NCBI GenBank assembly: GCA_035714365.1
Contig: DASTMB010000037.1
Location: forward strand, 95,647 to 159,646
From: Mycobacteriales bacterium
GTDB taxonomy: Bacteria; Actinomycetota; Actinomycetes; BP-191
DNA: 64,000 bases
Direction of reading: 5' to 3'
Shown: positions 44,134 to 57,119 of the stretch, piece after piece
Position numbering within the stretch: the first letter of the stretch is position 1
Layout of the letters: every line of letters begins with the position of its first letter
Translations under genes and position numbers: made by a program
The notes under the pieces: generated by a model
The model's database searches: none
What the model was told of the DNA's origin: nothing
Seen by the model: only the letters and a program-made list of their open reading frames with translations

Positions 44134-45117
44134 CTAGCGGGCCGCGGCGAGCACCGCGCGTTCCTTTTCCGCGTCGTACGGCGGGACCGCGTAGCTGCTG
44201 CGGTAGCCGCCGAGGTCCGCGCCCGCCCGCACCCAGTCCCAGGTGTCGGCGACCGTCTCGCGCACCGGCCGCGCCGCCAGCCCGGCGGCGACGGCCTTGC
44301 TCACGTCGACCTGCCAGGTCGCGCTCACGTCCGCCTCCGCGTCCCAGAGCCAGACCGGCAGCTCGGTCCACGGCGCGTACCCGTGCTCGGTGACCGTCTT
44401 GCCGTCCACCCAGGTGAACGTCGCGTCCGAGCCGGTCACGTCCCGGCAGGTCTCCAGCAGCTCGCCCATCGTGAACTGCGCCGGCGGGCCGACCGTGTTG
44501 AAGACGCCGGTCAGCCCGCGCTCCGCCGCGTCGAGGTGGAACGCCGCCAGGTCCCGCGCGTCGATCCACTGGCGCGGCTCGTCCGGCTCGCCCGGCGCCA
44601 GCACCTCGCCGCCGAGCGCGACCCGCCGCAGCCAGTACGGCAGCCGGCCGATGTTCTCGTACGGCCCGGCGATCAGCCCCGGCCGGCTCACCAGCACCCG
44701 GCCCGGCAGCGCCGCCTCGGCCGCCGTCTCCGCGGCGACCTTGCCGGCGCCGTACGCGTCCTCGTCGCCCATCGCCTTGACCCGCCCCGACTCGTCCACG
44801 GCCACCGCGGGCCAGTCGGCGTAGACGCTCACCGAGGAGACGAAGCCGTAGTGCCCGACGCTGCCCGCCAGGTGCCGTGCGCTCGCGCCGACCGTGCCCG
44901 CGTCGAAGCCGCAGGTGTCGACCACGGCGTCCCAGCGCCGCCCGTCCAGGACGGCGAGGTCGGTGGCGCGGTCGCCGTGCAGGTGCTCGACGCCCGGGTG
45001 CGCGTCCTCGCCGTGCTGCCCGCGGTGGAACACCGTGACGGTGTGGCCGCGGCGGAGGGCTTCGGTGACGATCGCGCGGCCGACGAAGACGGTGCCGCCG
45101 ATGACGAGGAGGTCCAT
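44134..45117 (-). CDS. NAD-dependent epimerase/dehydratase (extended SDR)
   Basis: The 327-residue extended short-chain dehydrogenase has the nucleotide loop LLVIGGTVFVGRAIVTEALR and the strand DAVVDTCGFD. The usual YxxxK is seen as DAYGAGKVAAE. A PQWIDARDLAAF-like segment (RQWIDARDLAAF) lies in the sugar-binding half. The substrate is unknown; reductase or isomerase roles are equally open. Confidence 0.82.
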   Translation of the reverse strand: MDLLVIGGTVFVGRAIVTEALRRGHTVTVFHRGQHGEDAHPGVEHLHGDRATDLAVLDGRRWDAVVDTCGFDAGTVGASARHLAGSVGHYGFVSSVSVYADWPAVAVDESGRVKAMGDEDAYGAGKVAAETAAEAALPGRVLVSRPGLIAGPYENIGRLPYWLRRVALGGEVLAPGEPDEPRQWIDARDLAAFHLDAAERGLTGVFNTVGPPAQFTMGELLETCRDVTGSDATFTWVDGKTVTEHGYAPWTELPVWLWDAEADVSATWQVDVSKAVAAGLAARPVRETVADTWDWVRAGADLGGYRSSYAVPPYDAEKERAVLAAAR

Positions 45118-45178
45118 GGCCCGACCCTCCCGCAGACGCGGGCGGCGGCGCCAGCGGCGTTCGCCGAGGGCGTACGCG

Positions 45179-46066
45179 TCAGGCGACCGACGCGTCGTAG
45201 ATGGCCTGGACCGCCGCGTCGAGGGTGGCGTCGAACTCCTCGTCGGACTGCTGCGCGGACAGGCCCTCGGTCAGCGCGCGGGAGAAGCTCGCGATGACGC
45301 CCTTGTTGCGCGCCAGCCGGGCGTTCGCCTCCTCGCGCGAGTAGCCGCCCGACAGCGCGACGACCTTGACGACGCTCGGGTGGTCGACCAGGTCGGCGTA
45401 GAAGTTGTCCTCGTCCGGCAGCGTCAGCTTGAACATCACCCGCTGGTCGCCGGACAGGTCCTCCAGGTGGCGCAGGATCGCGGCCTTCAGCTTCGCCTCG
45501 GCCTGCGGCTTCTCCGGGCTCTTGATGTCGACCTCGGGCTCGAGGATCGGCACCAGCCCGACGGCGAGCACCTGCCGGCCGACCTCGAACTGCTGGGCGA
45601 CGATCGCCTCGATGCCCGCGTCGTTCGCGAGCTTGACGACCGAGCGCTCCTTGGTGCCGAACATGCCCTTCCCCGCGGCCCGCGCGAGCAGCGCGTCGAG
45701 CTCGGGCATCGGCTTCATGAGCTGCACGCCGTCGGCCTCGTCGGCCAGGCCCTTGTCGATCTTGATGAACGGCACGACGCGCTTGACCGCCCACAGGTAC
45801 TCGCCGGCGGGGCGGCCCTCGACCTCGCGGTCCATCGTCTGCTCGAACAGGATCGCGCCGAGCACGCGGTCGCCGGTGAACGCCGGGCTGGTCATGATCC
45901 GGGTCCGCATCTCGTGGATGCGGTCGAACATCTCGGTGTCGTTCGAGTACGCGGACTCGTCGACGCCGTAGAGCTTCAGCGCCTTCGGCGTGCTGCCGCC
46001 GCTCTGGTCGAGCGCGGCGATGAAGCCACGGCCTTCGCGGACCTTGTCGAGCTGCTCGGAGTTCAT
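45179..46066 (-). CDS. fda: Fructose-bisphosphate aldolase, class I
   Basis: The 295-residue Schiff-base aldolase closely matches the staphylococcal class I type: [53 protein letters not shown] and [17 protein letters not shown]. It cleaves fructose 1,6-bisphosphate to the triose phosphates. The start is five bases after the clpB stop, so it may be part of the stress transcript. Actinobacteria more often rely on class II FBA, so its place here is notable. Confidence 0.92.
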   Translation of the reverse strand: MNSEQLDKVREGRGFIAALDQSGGSTPKALKLYGVDESAYSNDTEMFDRIHEMRTRIMTSPAFTGDRVLGAILFEQTMDREVEGRPAGEYLWAVKRVVPFIKIDKGLADEADGVQLMKPMPELDALLARAAGKGMFGTKERSVVKLANDAGIEAIVAQQFEVGRQVLAVGLVPILEPEVDIKSPEKPQAEAKLKAAILRHLEDLSGDQRVMFKLTLPDEDNFYADLVDHPSVVKVVALSGGYSREEANARLARNKGVIASFSRALTEGLSAQQSDEEFDATLDAAVQAIYDASVA

Positions 46067-46071
46067 GGCCC

Positions 46072-48684
<2,613 letters not shown>

Positions 48685-48694
48685 GGCCTGCCAC

Positions 48695-49105
48695 TCACTT
48701 CCGGCGCTGCGGGCGCCAGACGACGATTCCGGGTGGGTTCAACGGCACGAGGTCGCGCCGGTACGACGCGTGCACCTCGGCCTCGCGCCGCGCGGCGTCC
48801 GCGCGGGCGGTGTCCAGGTCGCGTTGCAGCTCGCCGATCCGGGAGCGCAGCGCGTCGACCTGGTGCTCGAGCTCGATGATCCGCTTGATGCCGGCGAGGT
48901 TGATGCCCTCGTCCTGCGAGAGGCGTTGCACCTCGCGCAGCAGGGCGACGTCGCGCTCGCTGTACCGGCGGCCGCGACCGGCGGTGCGGCCCGGCGACAC
49001 CAGCCCGAGCCGGTCGTACGTGCGCAGCGTCTGCGGGTGCATCCCGGCGAGCTGCGCCGCGATGGAGATGACGTAGACCGGGCGGTCGTCGAGCCCGTCA
49101 GCCAC
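48695..49105 (-). CDS. hspR: Heat-shock repressor HspR
   Basis: The 136-residue MerR-family repressor has the helix-turn-helix [20 protein letters not shown] then [20 protein letters not shown], and a coiled-coil dimer segment (90-118). HspR uses DnaK as corepressor at HAIR sites. GTG start at 49105 overlaps the dnaJ 3' end by 8 bases. A HAIR-like site precedes dnaK, so the operon is self-regulated. Confidence 0.95.
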   Translation of the reverse strand: MADGLDDRPVYVISIAAQLAGMHPQTLRTYDRLGLVSPGRTAGRGRRYSERDVALLREVQRLSQDEGINLAGIKRIIELEHQVDALRSRIGELQRDLDTARADAARREAEVHASYRRDLVPLNPPGIVVWRPQRRK

Positions 49106-50225
49106 GGCCGGCCACCTCCTCGATCAGGTGCGCGCGCGGGTCGCCGGGCGTCTCCGCCGCGAGCGTCTCGAGCGCCTTGCGGGCCTTGGCGGAGAGCTTC
49201 TGCGGGACGACGACCTCGACGGTGACGAGCAGGTCGCCGGTGTGGCCGGGGCGGCTGACGCCGCGGCCCTTCACGCGGAACGTGCGCCCGCTCGCGGTGC
49301 CCGGCGGCACCTTCAACGTCACCGTCCCGTCGAGGGTCGGCACCGGCACCTCGGCGCCGAGCGCGGCCTCCGCGAACGTCACCGGCAGCGTCACCGTGAG
49401 GTGGTCGCCGCGGCGGCCGAACACCGGGTGCGGCGTGACGTGCGCGACGACGAACAGGTCGCCGGCCGGCGCGCCGCCCTCGCCCGGCGTGCCGCGCCCG
49501 GCCAGCCGGATGCGCTGGCCGTCGGAGACGCCGGCGGGGATGCGGACGGTCAGGGTGCGTTCGCGGGTGGCGGTGCCGGTGCCGCGGCAGTCGGGGCACG
49601 GGTCGTCCACGATCCGGCCGCGGCCGCGGCAGTCGCGGCACGGCTGGGACAGCGAGAACGGCCCCTGGTTGACCGACACCGCGCCGGAACCGCCGCAGGT
49701 GCCGCAGGTGCGGGGCGACGTGCCGGGCCGGGCGCCGCTGCCGTTGCAGGTGCGGCAGGCGTGCGGGCTGGCCAGCCGCAACGGCACGGTCACCCCGCGC
49801 ACCGCCTCGGCGAACGCCAGCGTCACCTCGGTCTCGACGTCGCCGCCGCGGCGCGGGCCGCGGGCGCGCCCGCCGCCGCCACCGCCGAAGAACCCGCCGA
49901 ACAGGTCGCCGAACCCGCCACCCCCGCCGCCCCCGAACAGGTCGCCGAGGTCGACGGTGCGGCCGAAGCCGTTCGGCCCGCGCCGGAACCCGCCGCTGCC
50001 GAACAGCGCCCGCTGCTCGTCGTACTCCGCGCGCTTCTGCGGGTCGGACAGCACCGCGTAGGCCTCGGAGACCTCCTTGAACCGCTCCTCGGCCGCCTTG
50101 TCGCCGCTGTTCTTGTCCGGGTGCAGCTCGCGCGCGAGCGTGCGGTACGCCTTCTTGATCTCCGCCGCGGACGCGTCCTTCGTGACGCCCAGCGCGGCGT
50201 AGAAGTCCTTCTCGAACGAGCTCAC
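49098..50225 (-). CDS. dnaJ: Chaperone DnaJ
   Basis: The 375-residue type I DnaJ has a J domain ([23 protein letters not shown] at about 37-39) and a Gly/Phe linker with long Gly runs. Its zinc centre has four CxxCxGxG-type repeats ([32 protein letters not shown]). The C-terminal substrate domains follow. GTG start at 50225, 17 bases after grpE. Confidence 0.96.
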   Translation of the reverse strand: MSSFEKDFYAALGVTKDASAAEIKKAYRTLARELHPDKNSGDKAAEERFKEVSEAYAVLSDPQKRAEYDEQRALFGSGGFRRGPNGFGRTVDLGDLFGGGGGGGFGDLFGGFFGGGGGGRARGPRRGGDVETEVTLAFAEAVRGVTVPLRLASPHACRTCNGSGARPGTSPRTCGTCGGSGAVSVNQGPFSLSQPCRDCRGRGRIVDDPCPDCRGTGTATRERTLTVRIPAGVSDGQRIRLAGRGTPGEGGAPAGDLFVVAHVTPHPVFGRRGDHLTVTLPVTFAEAALGAEVPVPTLDGTVTLKVPPGTASGRTFRVKGRGVSRPGHTGDLLVTVEVVVPQKLSAKARKALETLAAETPGDPRAHLIEEVAGRG

Positions 50226-50242
50226 CGCCGCGCCTCCTTCCG

Positions 50243-50917
50243 TCAGTCCGTGGCGTCCTGGGTGTCCGCCGCGGCCGCCGGCTCCGGCGCCGGGTCGGGC
50301 GCCGGCTCCGGCGCCGGGTCGGGCGCCGCGACCGGCGCCGCCTCCGGCTCGGCGACCGCGACCATCGCCGGGCGCAGCAGCCGCTCGGCGAACCGGTAGC
50401 CCGGCCGCAGCACCGTCACGCAGGTCGGCTCGGTGACCTCGGCCGAGTGCTGGTGCATCACGGCCTCGTGCAGCGTCGGATCGAACGGGTCGCCCGCGGT
50501 GCCGAAGCGTTCCAGCCCGAGCTTGGCGAGCGCCCAGTCGAGCGAGTCGGCGACGGACTTGAAGCCGCCGGTCAGCTCGCCGTGCTCCCGCGCCCGCTCG
50601 ACGTCGTCCACGACCGGCAGCAGGTGGACGAGCAGCGCGGCCGTCGCCTGCTCGGCCACCGCGAGGCGGTCGCGTTCGACCCGCTTGCGGTAGTTGTCGA
50701 ACTCGGCCTTCACCCGGAGCAGGTCGTCGGTGCGCTCGTCGACCAGCGCCTGGAGCCGCCGGACCTCGACGAACTCCTCCGCCGCGACCTCGTCGTGGCG
50801 TTCCTCCGCCACCGGCTCCGCGACGGCGTCCGGTGCCGGCTCGCGGACGGCGCCCGACGGGTCGACGCGCCGCTTGTCGCGGACGACGACCCGCTGGGCC
50901 TCCTCGTGCTCGGCCAT
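50243..50917 (-). CDS. grpE: Nucleotide exchange factor GrpE
   Basis: The 224-residue protein has the conserved core [20 protein letters not shown], then [11 protein letters not shown] and [10 protein letters not shown]...[19 protein letters not shown]. Both ends are extended and low in complexity: an acidic N-terminal arm and an Ala/Pro tail with repeated PAPEPAPDP. The ATG shares one base with the dnaK stop (TGATG). Confidence 0.95.
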   Translation of the reverse strand: MAEHEEAQRVVVRDKRRVDPSGAVREPAPDAVAEPVAEERHDEVAAEEFVEVRRLQALVDERTDDLLRVKAEFDNYRKRVERDRLAVAEQATAALLVHLLPVVDDVERAREHGELTGGFKSVADSLDWALAKLGLERFGTAGDPFDPTLHEAVMHQHSAEVTEPTCVTVLRPGYRFAERLLRPAMVAVAEPEAAPVAAPDPAPEPAPDPAPEPAAAADTQDATD

Positions 50918-52779
50918 CAGGCGTTCCCACCCGCCGGCGGCTCGTCCACGATCTCCGCGTCCACGACGTCCTCGTCGCCCGGGCCGGCGTCCGTCTCGCC
51001 ACCCGCGCCGCCGCCGAAGTCGCCGCCGCCCGCGGCCGGACCGGCCTGGGCGTACATCGCGGCGCCCATCTTCTGGCTGGCCGTCGCGACCGCCTCGGAC
51101 GCCGTGCGGATCGCGGCGGTGTCGGTGCCGCCGAGCGCGCTCTTCAGCGTCGACAGCGCCTCCTCGACCTCCGACTTCTCCGTGGCGCCGACCTTGTCGG
51201 CGTTCTCCGCCAGGAACTTCTCGGTCTGGTAGACGAGCTGCTCGCCGGTGTTGCGGGTCTCCGCCTCCTCCTTGCGGCGGCGGTCCTCCTCGGCGTACTG
51301 CTCGGCCTCGCGCATCATCCGCTCGACCTCGTCGCGCGGCAGCGCCGAGCCGCCGGTGATCGTCATCGACTGCTCCTTGCCGGTCGCGAGGTCCTTCGCG
51401 CCGACGTGGACGATGCCGTTGGCGTCGATGTCGAACGTCACCTCGATCTGCGGCACCCCGCGCGGCGCGGGCGGCAGGCCGGTGAGCTCGAACATGCCGA
51501 GCTTCTTGTTGTAGGCGGCCATCTCGCGCTCGCCCTGGTAGACCTGGATCTGCACCGAGGGCTGGTTGTCGGCGGCCGTGGTGAACGTCTCGGAGCGCTT
51601 GATCGGGATCGTGGTGTTGCGCTCGATCAGCTTGTGCATGATCCCGCCCTGCGTCTCGATGCCGAGCGAGAGCGGCGTGACGTCGAGCAGCAGGACGTCC
51701 TTGACCTCGCCCTTGAGGACGCCGGCCTGGAGCGACGCGCCGACCGCGACGACCTCGTCGGGGTTGACGCCCTTGTTCGGCTCCTTGCCGCCGGTCAGCT
51801 CGCGCACCAGCTCGGTGACGGCGGGCATGCGGGTCGAGCCGCCGACGAGCACGACGTGGTCGATGTCGTTGACGCTGATCCCGGCGTCCTTGACCGCCTG
51901 CTGGAACGGCCCCTTGCAGCGGTCGAGCAGGTCGGCCGTCATGCGCTGGAACTCGCTGCGGGAGAGCTTGGTCTCCAGGTGCAGCGGGCCCTCGGCGGAG
52001 GCGGTGATGTACGGCAGGTTGATGTGCGACTCGCTGGACTGCGAGAGCTCGATCTTCGCCTTCTCGGCCGCCTCGCGGAGCCGCTGCATCGCCATCTTGT
52101 CCTTCGCCAGGTCGATGCCGTGCGCGTTCTGGAACTCCTTGACCAGCCACTCCATGACCCGCTGGTCCCAGTCGTCGCCGCCGAGGTGGGTGTCGCCGGA
52201 GGTGGCCTTGACCTCCACGACGCCCTCGCCGATCTCCAGCAGGCTCACGTCGAACGTGCCGCCGCCGAGGTCGAAGACGAGGATCGTCTGGTCCTTCTCG
52301 CCCTTGTCGAGGCCGTACGCGAGGGCGGCGGCGGTCGGCTCGTTGACGATGCGCAGGACGTTGAGGCCGGCGATGCGGCCCGCCTCGGTCGTCGCCTGGC
52401 GCTCGGCGTCGCTGAAGTACGCCGGCACGGTGATGACCGCGTCGGTGACGGTCTCGCCGAGGTAGGACTCCGCGTCGCGCTTGAGCTTCTGCAGGACGAA
52501 CGCGCTGATCTGCTGCGGCGTGAACGTCTTGCCGTCGATGTCGATGGACCAGTCGGTGCCCATGTGCCGCTTGACCGAGCGGATGGTGCGCTCGACGTTC
52601 GTCACCGCCTGGCGCTTGGCGACCTCGCCGACGAGCACCTCGCCGTTCTTGGCGAACGCGACGACGCTCGGCGTGGTGCGGCTGCCCTCGGCGTTGGCGA
52701 TGACCGTCGGCTCGCCGCCCTCGAGGACGGAGACGACGGAGTTGGTGGTGCCGAGGTCGATGCCGACCGCTCGTGCCAT
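50917..52779 (-). CDS. dnaK: Chaperone DnaK (Hsp70)
   Basis: The 620-residue Hsp70 begins [20 protein letters not shown]. Further motifs are [39 protein letters not shown] and [12 protein letters not shown]; the substrate domain starts [13 protein letters not shown]. The acidic tail ends with [11 protein letters not shown]. It is the first gene of dnaK-grpE-dnaJ-hspR-clpB and also serves as HspR corepressor. Confidence 0.98.
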   Translation of the reverse strand: MARAVGIDLGTTNSVVSVLEGGEPTVIANAEGSRTTPSVVAFAKNGEVLVGEVAKRQAVTNVERTIRSVKRHMGTDWSIDIDGKTFTPQQISAFVLQKLKRDAESYLGETVTDAVITVPAYFSDAERQATTEAGRIAGLNVLRIVNEPTAAALAYGLDKGEKDQTILVFDLGGGTFDVSLLEIGEGVVEVKATSGDTHLGGDDWDQRVMEWLVKEFQNAHGIDLAKDKMAMQRLREAAEKAKIELSQSSESHINLPYITASAEGPLHLETKLSRSEFQRMTADLLDRCKGPFQQAVKDAGISVNDIDHVVLVGGSTRMPAVTELVRELTGGKEPNKGVNPDEVVAVGASLQAGVLKGEVKDVLLLDVTPLSLGIETQGGIMHKLIERNTTIPIKRSETFTTAADNQPSVQIQVYQGEREMAAYNKKLGMFELTGLPPAPRGVPQIEVTFDIDANGIVHVGAKDLATGKEQSMTITGGSALPRDEVERMMREAEQYAEEDRRRKEEAETRNTGEQLVYQTEKFLAENADKVGATEKSEVEEALSTLKSALGGTDTAAIRTASEAVATASQKMGAAMYAQAGPAAGGGDFGGGAGGETDAGPGDEDVVDAEIVDEPPAGGNA

Positions 52780-52806
52780 GTCTCTCACCCGTGTTCTCGT
52801 GGAGAA

Positions 52807-52854
52807 GTTGATGGGGTACGGCTCAATCATGCGGAGGGGTCCGCATCCCGTCAA
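52807..52854 (-). promoter_or_regulatory. dnaK promoter with HAIR-like HspR operator
   Basis: On the minus strand, TTGACG (52854-52849) and CATGAT (52831-52826) are spaced by 17 bases, a good sigma-70-type promoter. Overlapping and just downstream of the -10 is TTGA (52808-52811), eleven bases, then TCAA (52823-52826), the core spacing of the HAIR consensus CTTGAGT-N7-ACTCAAG. Only the inner four bases of each half match, so affinity may be reduced. Placement over the -10 and start point fits repression by HspR. Confidence 0.7.
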
Positions 52855-52959
52855 GTCGTCTTGCGCGTAGGCGGCGCAACTTTTCTGCGTGGCGCGCCCG
52901 TGGGCGCCGTCGTGTCCGGTTCGTGCCAGACTGTCGTGATCTTGCGGCGGGAGGGCGCG

Positions 52960-53640
52960 GTGGAGTGGACCGGCGAGGACCCGGGCGCGCGCGTGGCGCG
53001 GCCCGTGCTGCTCTGCGCGGGGCTCGGCCTGGCGACGTTCGTGACGGCGTTCTGCCTCGCGCTGCTCGCCGGCATGGGGCTCGCGGGCAGCGCGTTCGCG
53101 GCGTTCCTCGTGCCCCTGGCCGTCTCCGGCGCGCTCGCGCTGGCGCTCGCGGTGGCGTTCGTCGTCGCGGTCGTCGTGGAGCAGCCGTTCGGCACGCAAC
53201 GCGCCCGCCGCGCGCTCGGCGTCGCCGTCCCGGTCGCGCTGCTCGCCGCGCTCTACGCGTACGCCAACCCGCCCGCCCCGCACGTCCCGCCGGTCGCCGA
53301 GGTCGGCCCGCCGTGGCCGGTCACGCCGCCGGTCGTGCCCGTCCCGCACCAGCCCGCGACCCCGTCCGCCCCCGCGGCGCCCGAGGCACCCGCCGTCGCG
53401 GTGGCGCCGGTCGCCGGGCCGCGCCCGGTCGTGCGCGCGGTCGCCGCGCGGGCGGCGCTGGTCGTCAGCGCAGCGCCTCCGGCGGTCGCGTCGGTCCCGT
53501 CACCCGCACCCGCGTGCCCGGGCCGACACCGTGCGCTGGGAAGAACCCGGCGGGGGCTTCCACCGCGGCCGTGTACGCCCCGGCGGGCGGGTAGTCCGGG
53601 CACGGGTCTGCGCGGCACGGTGTCATCTCGGCGGTACTGA
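52960..53640 (+). CDS. Membrane protein with Pro/Ala-rich tail
   Basis: From the GTG at 52960 (GGGAGG at 52950-52955) a 226-residue product has three or four spans ([56 protein letters not shown]). A long Pro/Val/Ala tail follows. The last 58 codons run antisense through the DUF192 gene and read like a shadow, so the real end or frame is uncertain. A GTG at 52936 is an alternative start. Divergent from dnaK. Confidence 0.5.
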   Translation: MEWTGEDPGARVARPVLLCAGLGLATFVTAFCLALLAGMGLAGSAFAAFLVPLAVSGALALALAVAFVVAVVVEQPFGTQRARRALGVAVPVALLAALYAYANPPAPHVPPVAEVGPPWPVTPPVVPVPHQPATPSAPAAPEAPAVAVAPVAGPRPVVRAVAARAALVVSAAPPAVASVPSPAPACPGRHRALGRTRRGLPPRPCTPRRAGSPGTGLRGTVSSRRY

Positions 53641-53944
53641 CCACCCGGTCGCCGTCGACGTAGGCGATGGAGAGCGGGACCAGCGTCCCCTTCATCCAGA
53701 AGCCGACCGTCGTCCGCTCCGGGAACAGGAAGATCATCCCGGTGCCCTCGGGCAGCTCGCGGCGCTGCATCAGCCCCCGCGCCCGCTGGTCCGGCCGCCG
53801 CGCCACCTCCGCCCGCAGCGCCGGCGCCCCCTCGAACGCCACCGTCACCGGCGGGTCGAACCCGCCCGCCGGCGCCTTCGGCAGGTCGCTGCCGGACGCG
53901 CAGGCGGTCGCGAGCAGCAGCAGGAACGGCAGGGCGCGGCGCAC
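53465..53944 (-). CDS. DUF192 family lipoprotein
   Basis: The 159-residue product from the GTG at 53944 has a lipobox LLATAC (Cys at about residue 15). The DUF192 core follows: [38 protein letters not shown] and [15 protein letters not shown]. The typical FWMKNT motif has Gly for Asn here. The function of the family is unknown. Its 3' end overlaps the convergent membrane gene by 176 bases. Confidence 0.85.
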   Translation of the reverse strand: MRRALPFLLLLATACASGSDLPKAPAGGFDPPVTVAFEGAPALRAEVARRPDQRARGLMQRRELPEGTGMIFLFPERTTVGFWMKGTLVPLSIAYVDGDRVVSTAEMTPCRADPCPDYPPAGAYTAAVEAPAGFFPAHGVGPGTRVRVTGPTRPPEALR

Positions 53945-54107
53945 GCCGGGCAGCGTACGGCGCCGGGTGTGTGGCCGCCCCGGCGCGGCCGTTGCGTCCA
54001 CAGGGTTCCGGCCGCCGTCCACAGCCGCGCGCGGCGGGTTCGACCCCGTCCCACCGGCGCCGTAGGCTTCGCCGGTACTCCAGCCTCCCGAAGGGGCCGC
54101 CGTCCCG

Positions 54108-56324
54108 ATGCAGAAGTTCGCGATCGCGTTCTCGCTGGCGATCACCGTCGTCGCCGTCGCCATGGTCGCGCGCACCGCCACCCGGCTGGTGCGCGTGGTC
54201 CGGCTCGGCCGCCCCGACCCCGCCCGCTTCGAGCGCCCCGGCACGCGGATCAAGGCGATGCTGGTCGAGACCCTCGGCCACACCCGGATGCTGAAGTGGT
54301 CCGGCCCCGGCATCGCCCACTGGTTCGTCTTCGTCGGCTTCATCGGGCTGTTCGGCAGCCTCGTCGAGGCCTATGGCGAGCTGTTCCGCGACGACTTCCA
54401 CCTGCCGTTCACCGAGGGGCTCGAGGCCTACGGCCTCGCCGTCGAGGCGATCGCGGCGCTGACGTTCCTCGGCATCGTCGCGCTCATCCTCATCCGCCTG
54501 GCCAACCGGCCCACCCACGCCGGGCGCCGGTCGCGGTTCGTCGGGTCGACGCAGTGGCAGGCGTACTACGTCGAGGTCACGATCGTCGGCGTCGCGCTCG
54601 CGGTGTTCACGCTGCGCGGGCTGCGCGTCGCGATGGGGACGTTCCCGTACGGCCGCGGCAACGTGATCTCGTACTTCCTCGGCGAGCACGTCTTCAACAC
54701 GATGAACGCCGCCACGCTGCGCAACTGGCTGTACGCCGCGGCGACGTTCAAGATCGCGATCTCGATGCTCTGGTTCATCGTCATCGCCGCGAACATCGAC
54801 ATGGGCGTCGCCTGGCACCGGTTCACGGCGCCGTTCAACATCGGCTTCAAGCGCGAGCCCGGCGGCACCGCCCTCGGCCCGCTGCGCCCGATGGACGTGA
54901 ACTTCGAGGACCCGCAGGACGACGACGTCTACGGCGCCGGCAAGGTCGAGGACCTCACCTGGAAGCAGCTCCTCGACCTGCCCACCTGCACCGAGTGCGG
55001 CCGTTGCCAGTCGCAGTGCCCCGCGTGGAACACCGGCAAGCCGCTGTCCCCCAAGCTCGTGATCCTGTCGCTGCGCGACCACCTGTTCGCCAAGGCGCCG
55101 TACCTGCTCGACCCGGAGACCGCGTCCCCCGCGGCCGCCGCGGAGGCGGAGCGGCCGCTCGTGGGGACGTTCGAGCAGGGCGGCGTCATCGACCCGGACG
55201 TGCTCTGGTCCTGCACCACCTGCGGCGCCTGCGTCGAGCAGTGCCCGGTCGACATCGAGCACGTCGACACGATCCTCGACATGCGCCGCTACCAGGTGCT
55301 GATCGAGTCGTCGTTCCCGAGCGAGGCCGGCGTGATGCTGCGCAACCTCGAGCAGCAGGGCAACCCGTGGGGCCTGTCGCCCAACGCCCGCAACGAGTGG
55401 ATGGAGGGCCTCGGCTTCGAGGTCTACGTCGCCGACGGCAAGATCCCCGACGACGTCGAGTGGCTGTTCTGGGTCGGCTGCGCCGGCGCGCTGGAGGACC
55501 GCTCCAAGAAGGTCACCCGCGCCGTCGCCGAGCTGCTGCACACGGCCGGCGTGCGGTTCGCCGTCCTCGGGTCGCAGGAGGGGTGCACCGGCGACCCGGC
55601 CCGCCGCCTCGGCAACGAGTACCTGTTCACCGAGCTCGGCAAGGCGAACGTCGAGACGCTCAACGCCAAGAACGCGAAGAAGATCGTCGCGACCTGCCCG
55701 CACTGCTTCAACACCATCGCGCGCGAGTACCCGCAGCTCGGCGGCCACTACGAGGTCGTCCACCACACCCAGCTCCTCGGCCGGCTCATCGACGAGGGCC
55801 GCCTCGTCCCCGTGACGAGTGTCGACGCCGACGTGACCTACCACGACCCGTGCTACCTCGGCCGGCACAACCAGGTGTACACGCCCCCGCGCGAGGTGCT
55901 CGGCGCGATCGGCGGGCTGCGTTCGACCGAGATGCACCGGTGCAAGGAGCGCGGCTTCTGCTGCGGCGCCGGCGGCGCGCGGATGTGGATGGAGGAGCGC
56001 ATCGGCAAGCAGGTCAACGTCGAGCGCACCGAGGAGGCGCTGGCCACCGGCGCCGACATCGTCTCGACCGCCTGCCCGTACTGCATGGTCATGCTCTCCG
56101 ACGCCGTCTCCGCCAAGAAGTCGGAGGGCGCGGCGCCCGAGCACGTCGAGGTGCTCGACGTGGCGCAGATCCTCGCCCGGTCGCTGGTCCGCGAGGACCC
56201 GGCGTACCGCGCGGCGCTCGCGCCCGCCGAGCCGTCGCCCGAGGTCGGCGCCGCCGACCCGGCCGCGCTCGCCGGGGCCGGGGAGCCCGCCGGCGGGTCG
56301 CCGAGCGCGCCCGAGGTGGGCTGA
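54108..56324 (+). CDS. Membrane Fe-S oxidoreductase, HdrD/Rv0338c-like
   Basis: The 738-residue protein joins an N-terminal membrane domain of about five spans (1-235, NarI/HdrE-like) to a cytoplasmic Fe-S part. Two [4Fe-4S] motifs are visible: C294-x2-C297-x2-C300-x3-C304 and C369-x2-C372-x2-C375-x3-C379. Two CCG domains follow, with CPHCFN, DPCYLGRHNQVY, FCCGAGGARMW and ACPYCMVML. It matches the architecture of the mycobacterial Rv0338c protein, which is reported as essential. Electron donor and acceptor are unknown. Confidence 0.9.
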   Translation: MQKFAIAFSLAITVVAVAMVARTATRLVRVVRLGRPDPARFERPGTRIKAMLVETLGHTRMLKWSGPGIAHWFVFVGFIGLFGSLVEAYGELFRDDFHLPFTEGLEAYGLAVEAIAALTFLGIVALILIRLANRPTHAGRRSRFVGSTQWQAYYVEVTIVGVALAVFTLRGLRVAMGTFPYGRGNVISYFLGEHVFNTMNAATLRNWLYAAATFKIAISMLWFIVIAANIDMGVAWHRFTAPFNIGFKREPGGTALGPLRPMDVNFEDPQDDDVYGAGKVEDLTWKQLLDLPTCTECGRCQSQCPAWNTGKPLSPKLVILSLRDHLFAKAPYLLDPETASPAAAAEAERPLVGTFEQGGVIDPDVLWSCTTCGACVEQCPVDIEHVDTILDMRRYQVLIESSFPSEAGVMLRNLEQQGNPWGLSPNARNEWMEGLGFEVYVADGKIPDDVEWLFWVGCAGALEDRSKKVTRAVAELLHTAGVRFAVLGSQEGCTGDPARRLGNEYLFTELGKANVETLNAKNAKKIVATCPHCFNTIAREYPQLGGHYEVVHHTQLLGRLIDEGRLVPVTSVDADVTYHDPCYLGRHNQVYTPPREVLGAIGGLRSTEMHRCKERGFCCGAGGARMWMEERIGKQVNVERTEEALATGADIVSTACPYCMVMLSDAVSAKKSEGAAPEHVEVLDVAQILARSLVREDPAYRAALAPAEPSPEVGAADPAALAGAGEPAGGSPSAPEVG

Positions 56325-56416
56325 TCGCCCGGCGGGACGACCCGCGGCCCCCGGAGGACGACGAGCCGGAGGGCCGGCACGACCTACGCGACCCGTACGC
56401 CGCGGCCGCCGACCGG

Positions 56417-56980
56417 ATGGCCGCCAAGCGCGCCGAGGAGGACGCCGCCGCGCGCGCGACCGCGCCGTCCGCGGCCGACGACGTCCCGGACGCGCTGTAC
56501 GCCGTGCCGAGCCGCCGCATCGGCCGCAAGCTCGCGCTCGGCCTCGGGCTGCTCCTGCTGCTGATGTGGATCGGTGTCAACCGCCGCCCGAAGCCGCCGT
56601 TCCTCGAGGTGAGCTGCACGACGCCGGCGTTCGCGCTGTCGACGCACGAGGTCGAGTTCGCGCACCCGGTGACGTACACCGTCGTCGGGCCGGAGGCGGA
56701 GAAGCTCGTCATCGGCGTCGACACGCAGACGTTCCGGCACCTCGACGGTGCCGGCGGCTACGAGCCGGTCCCGCTGCCGGGCACCGACCCGCGGCCGATC
56801 ATCGCGGCCGGCCACCTGTCGCGGGAGGAGGGGCACCCGATGAAGGGGTGCCGCCGGTCCGGCGTGTTCGCGCTGCCGATCACCCCTGGCCCGCACGTGG
56901 TGATCCTCTACGAGCTCACTCCCACCGGCGCCACCGAGGTCGCCCGCCAGGACGTCACCGTCACCCCCTCCGACAACTAG
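56417..56980 (+). CDS. Single-span membrane protein of unknown function
   Basis: The 187-residue product from the ATG at 56417 has an Ala-rich cytoplasmic head (DRMAAKRAEEDAAARATAP), one span (LALGLGLLLLLMWIGV) and an outer domain with two cysteines (EVSCTTPAF, MKGCRRSG). The frame is open back to the Fe-S gene stop, and a CTG overlapping that stop would add 32 residues; no better start is visible there. It follows the oxidoreductase closely and may be its partner. Confidence 0.6.
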   Translation: MAAKRAEEDAAARATAPSAADDVPDALYAVPSRRIGRKLALGLGLLLLLMWIGVNRRPKPPFLEVSCTTPAFALSTHEVEFAHPVTYTVVGPEAEKLVIGVDTQTFRHLDGAGGYEPVPLPGTDPRPIIAAGHLSREEGHPMKGCRRSGVFALPITPGPHVVILYELTPTGATEVARQDVTVTPSDN

Positions 56981-57119
56981 CCCGCTTCCCGGAAGCGCCG
57001 CCCGCACGGGGAAGGCGCGGAATGCTTCCCGACGGCGTCGGGACGATCGTCGTGACGGCGTGGGGATCCTGCCGGTGCGCGGGGTGCTGGAGTTCGCGAC
57101 GGCGCGGCCGCGCCCGTAG

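Noticed and set aside
50270..50340. Tandem GGCGCCGGGTCGGGCGCCGGCTCC-type repeat as a regulatory repeat
   Set aside because: It is the coding repeat for the PAPEPAPDP tail of GrpE.
53253..56144. Minus-strand open frame of 963 codons opposite the Fe-S oxidoreductase
   Set aside because: His/Arg/Val-rich shadow; the plus-strand protein has complete cofactor motifs.
56983..56997. CGCTTCC-C-GGAAGCG as a terminator after the single-span membrane gene
   Set aside because: Only six or seven pairs with a minimal loop; too weak to call with confidence.
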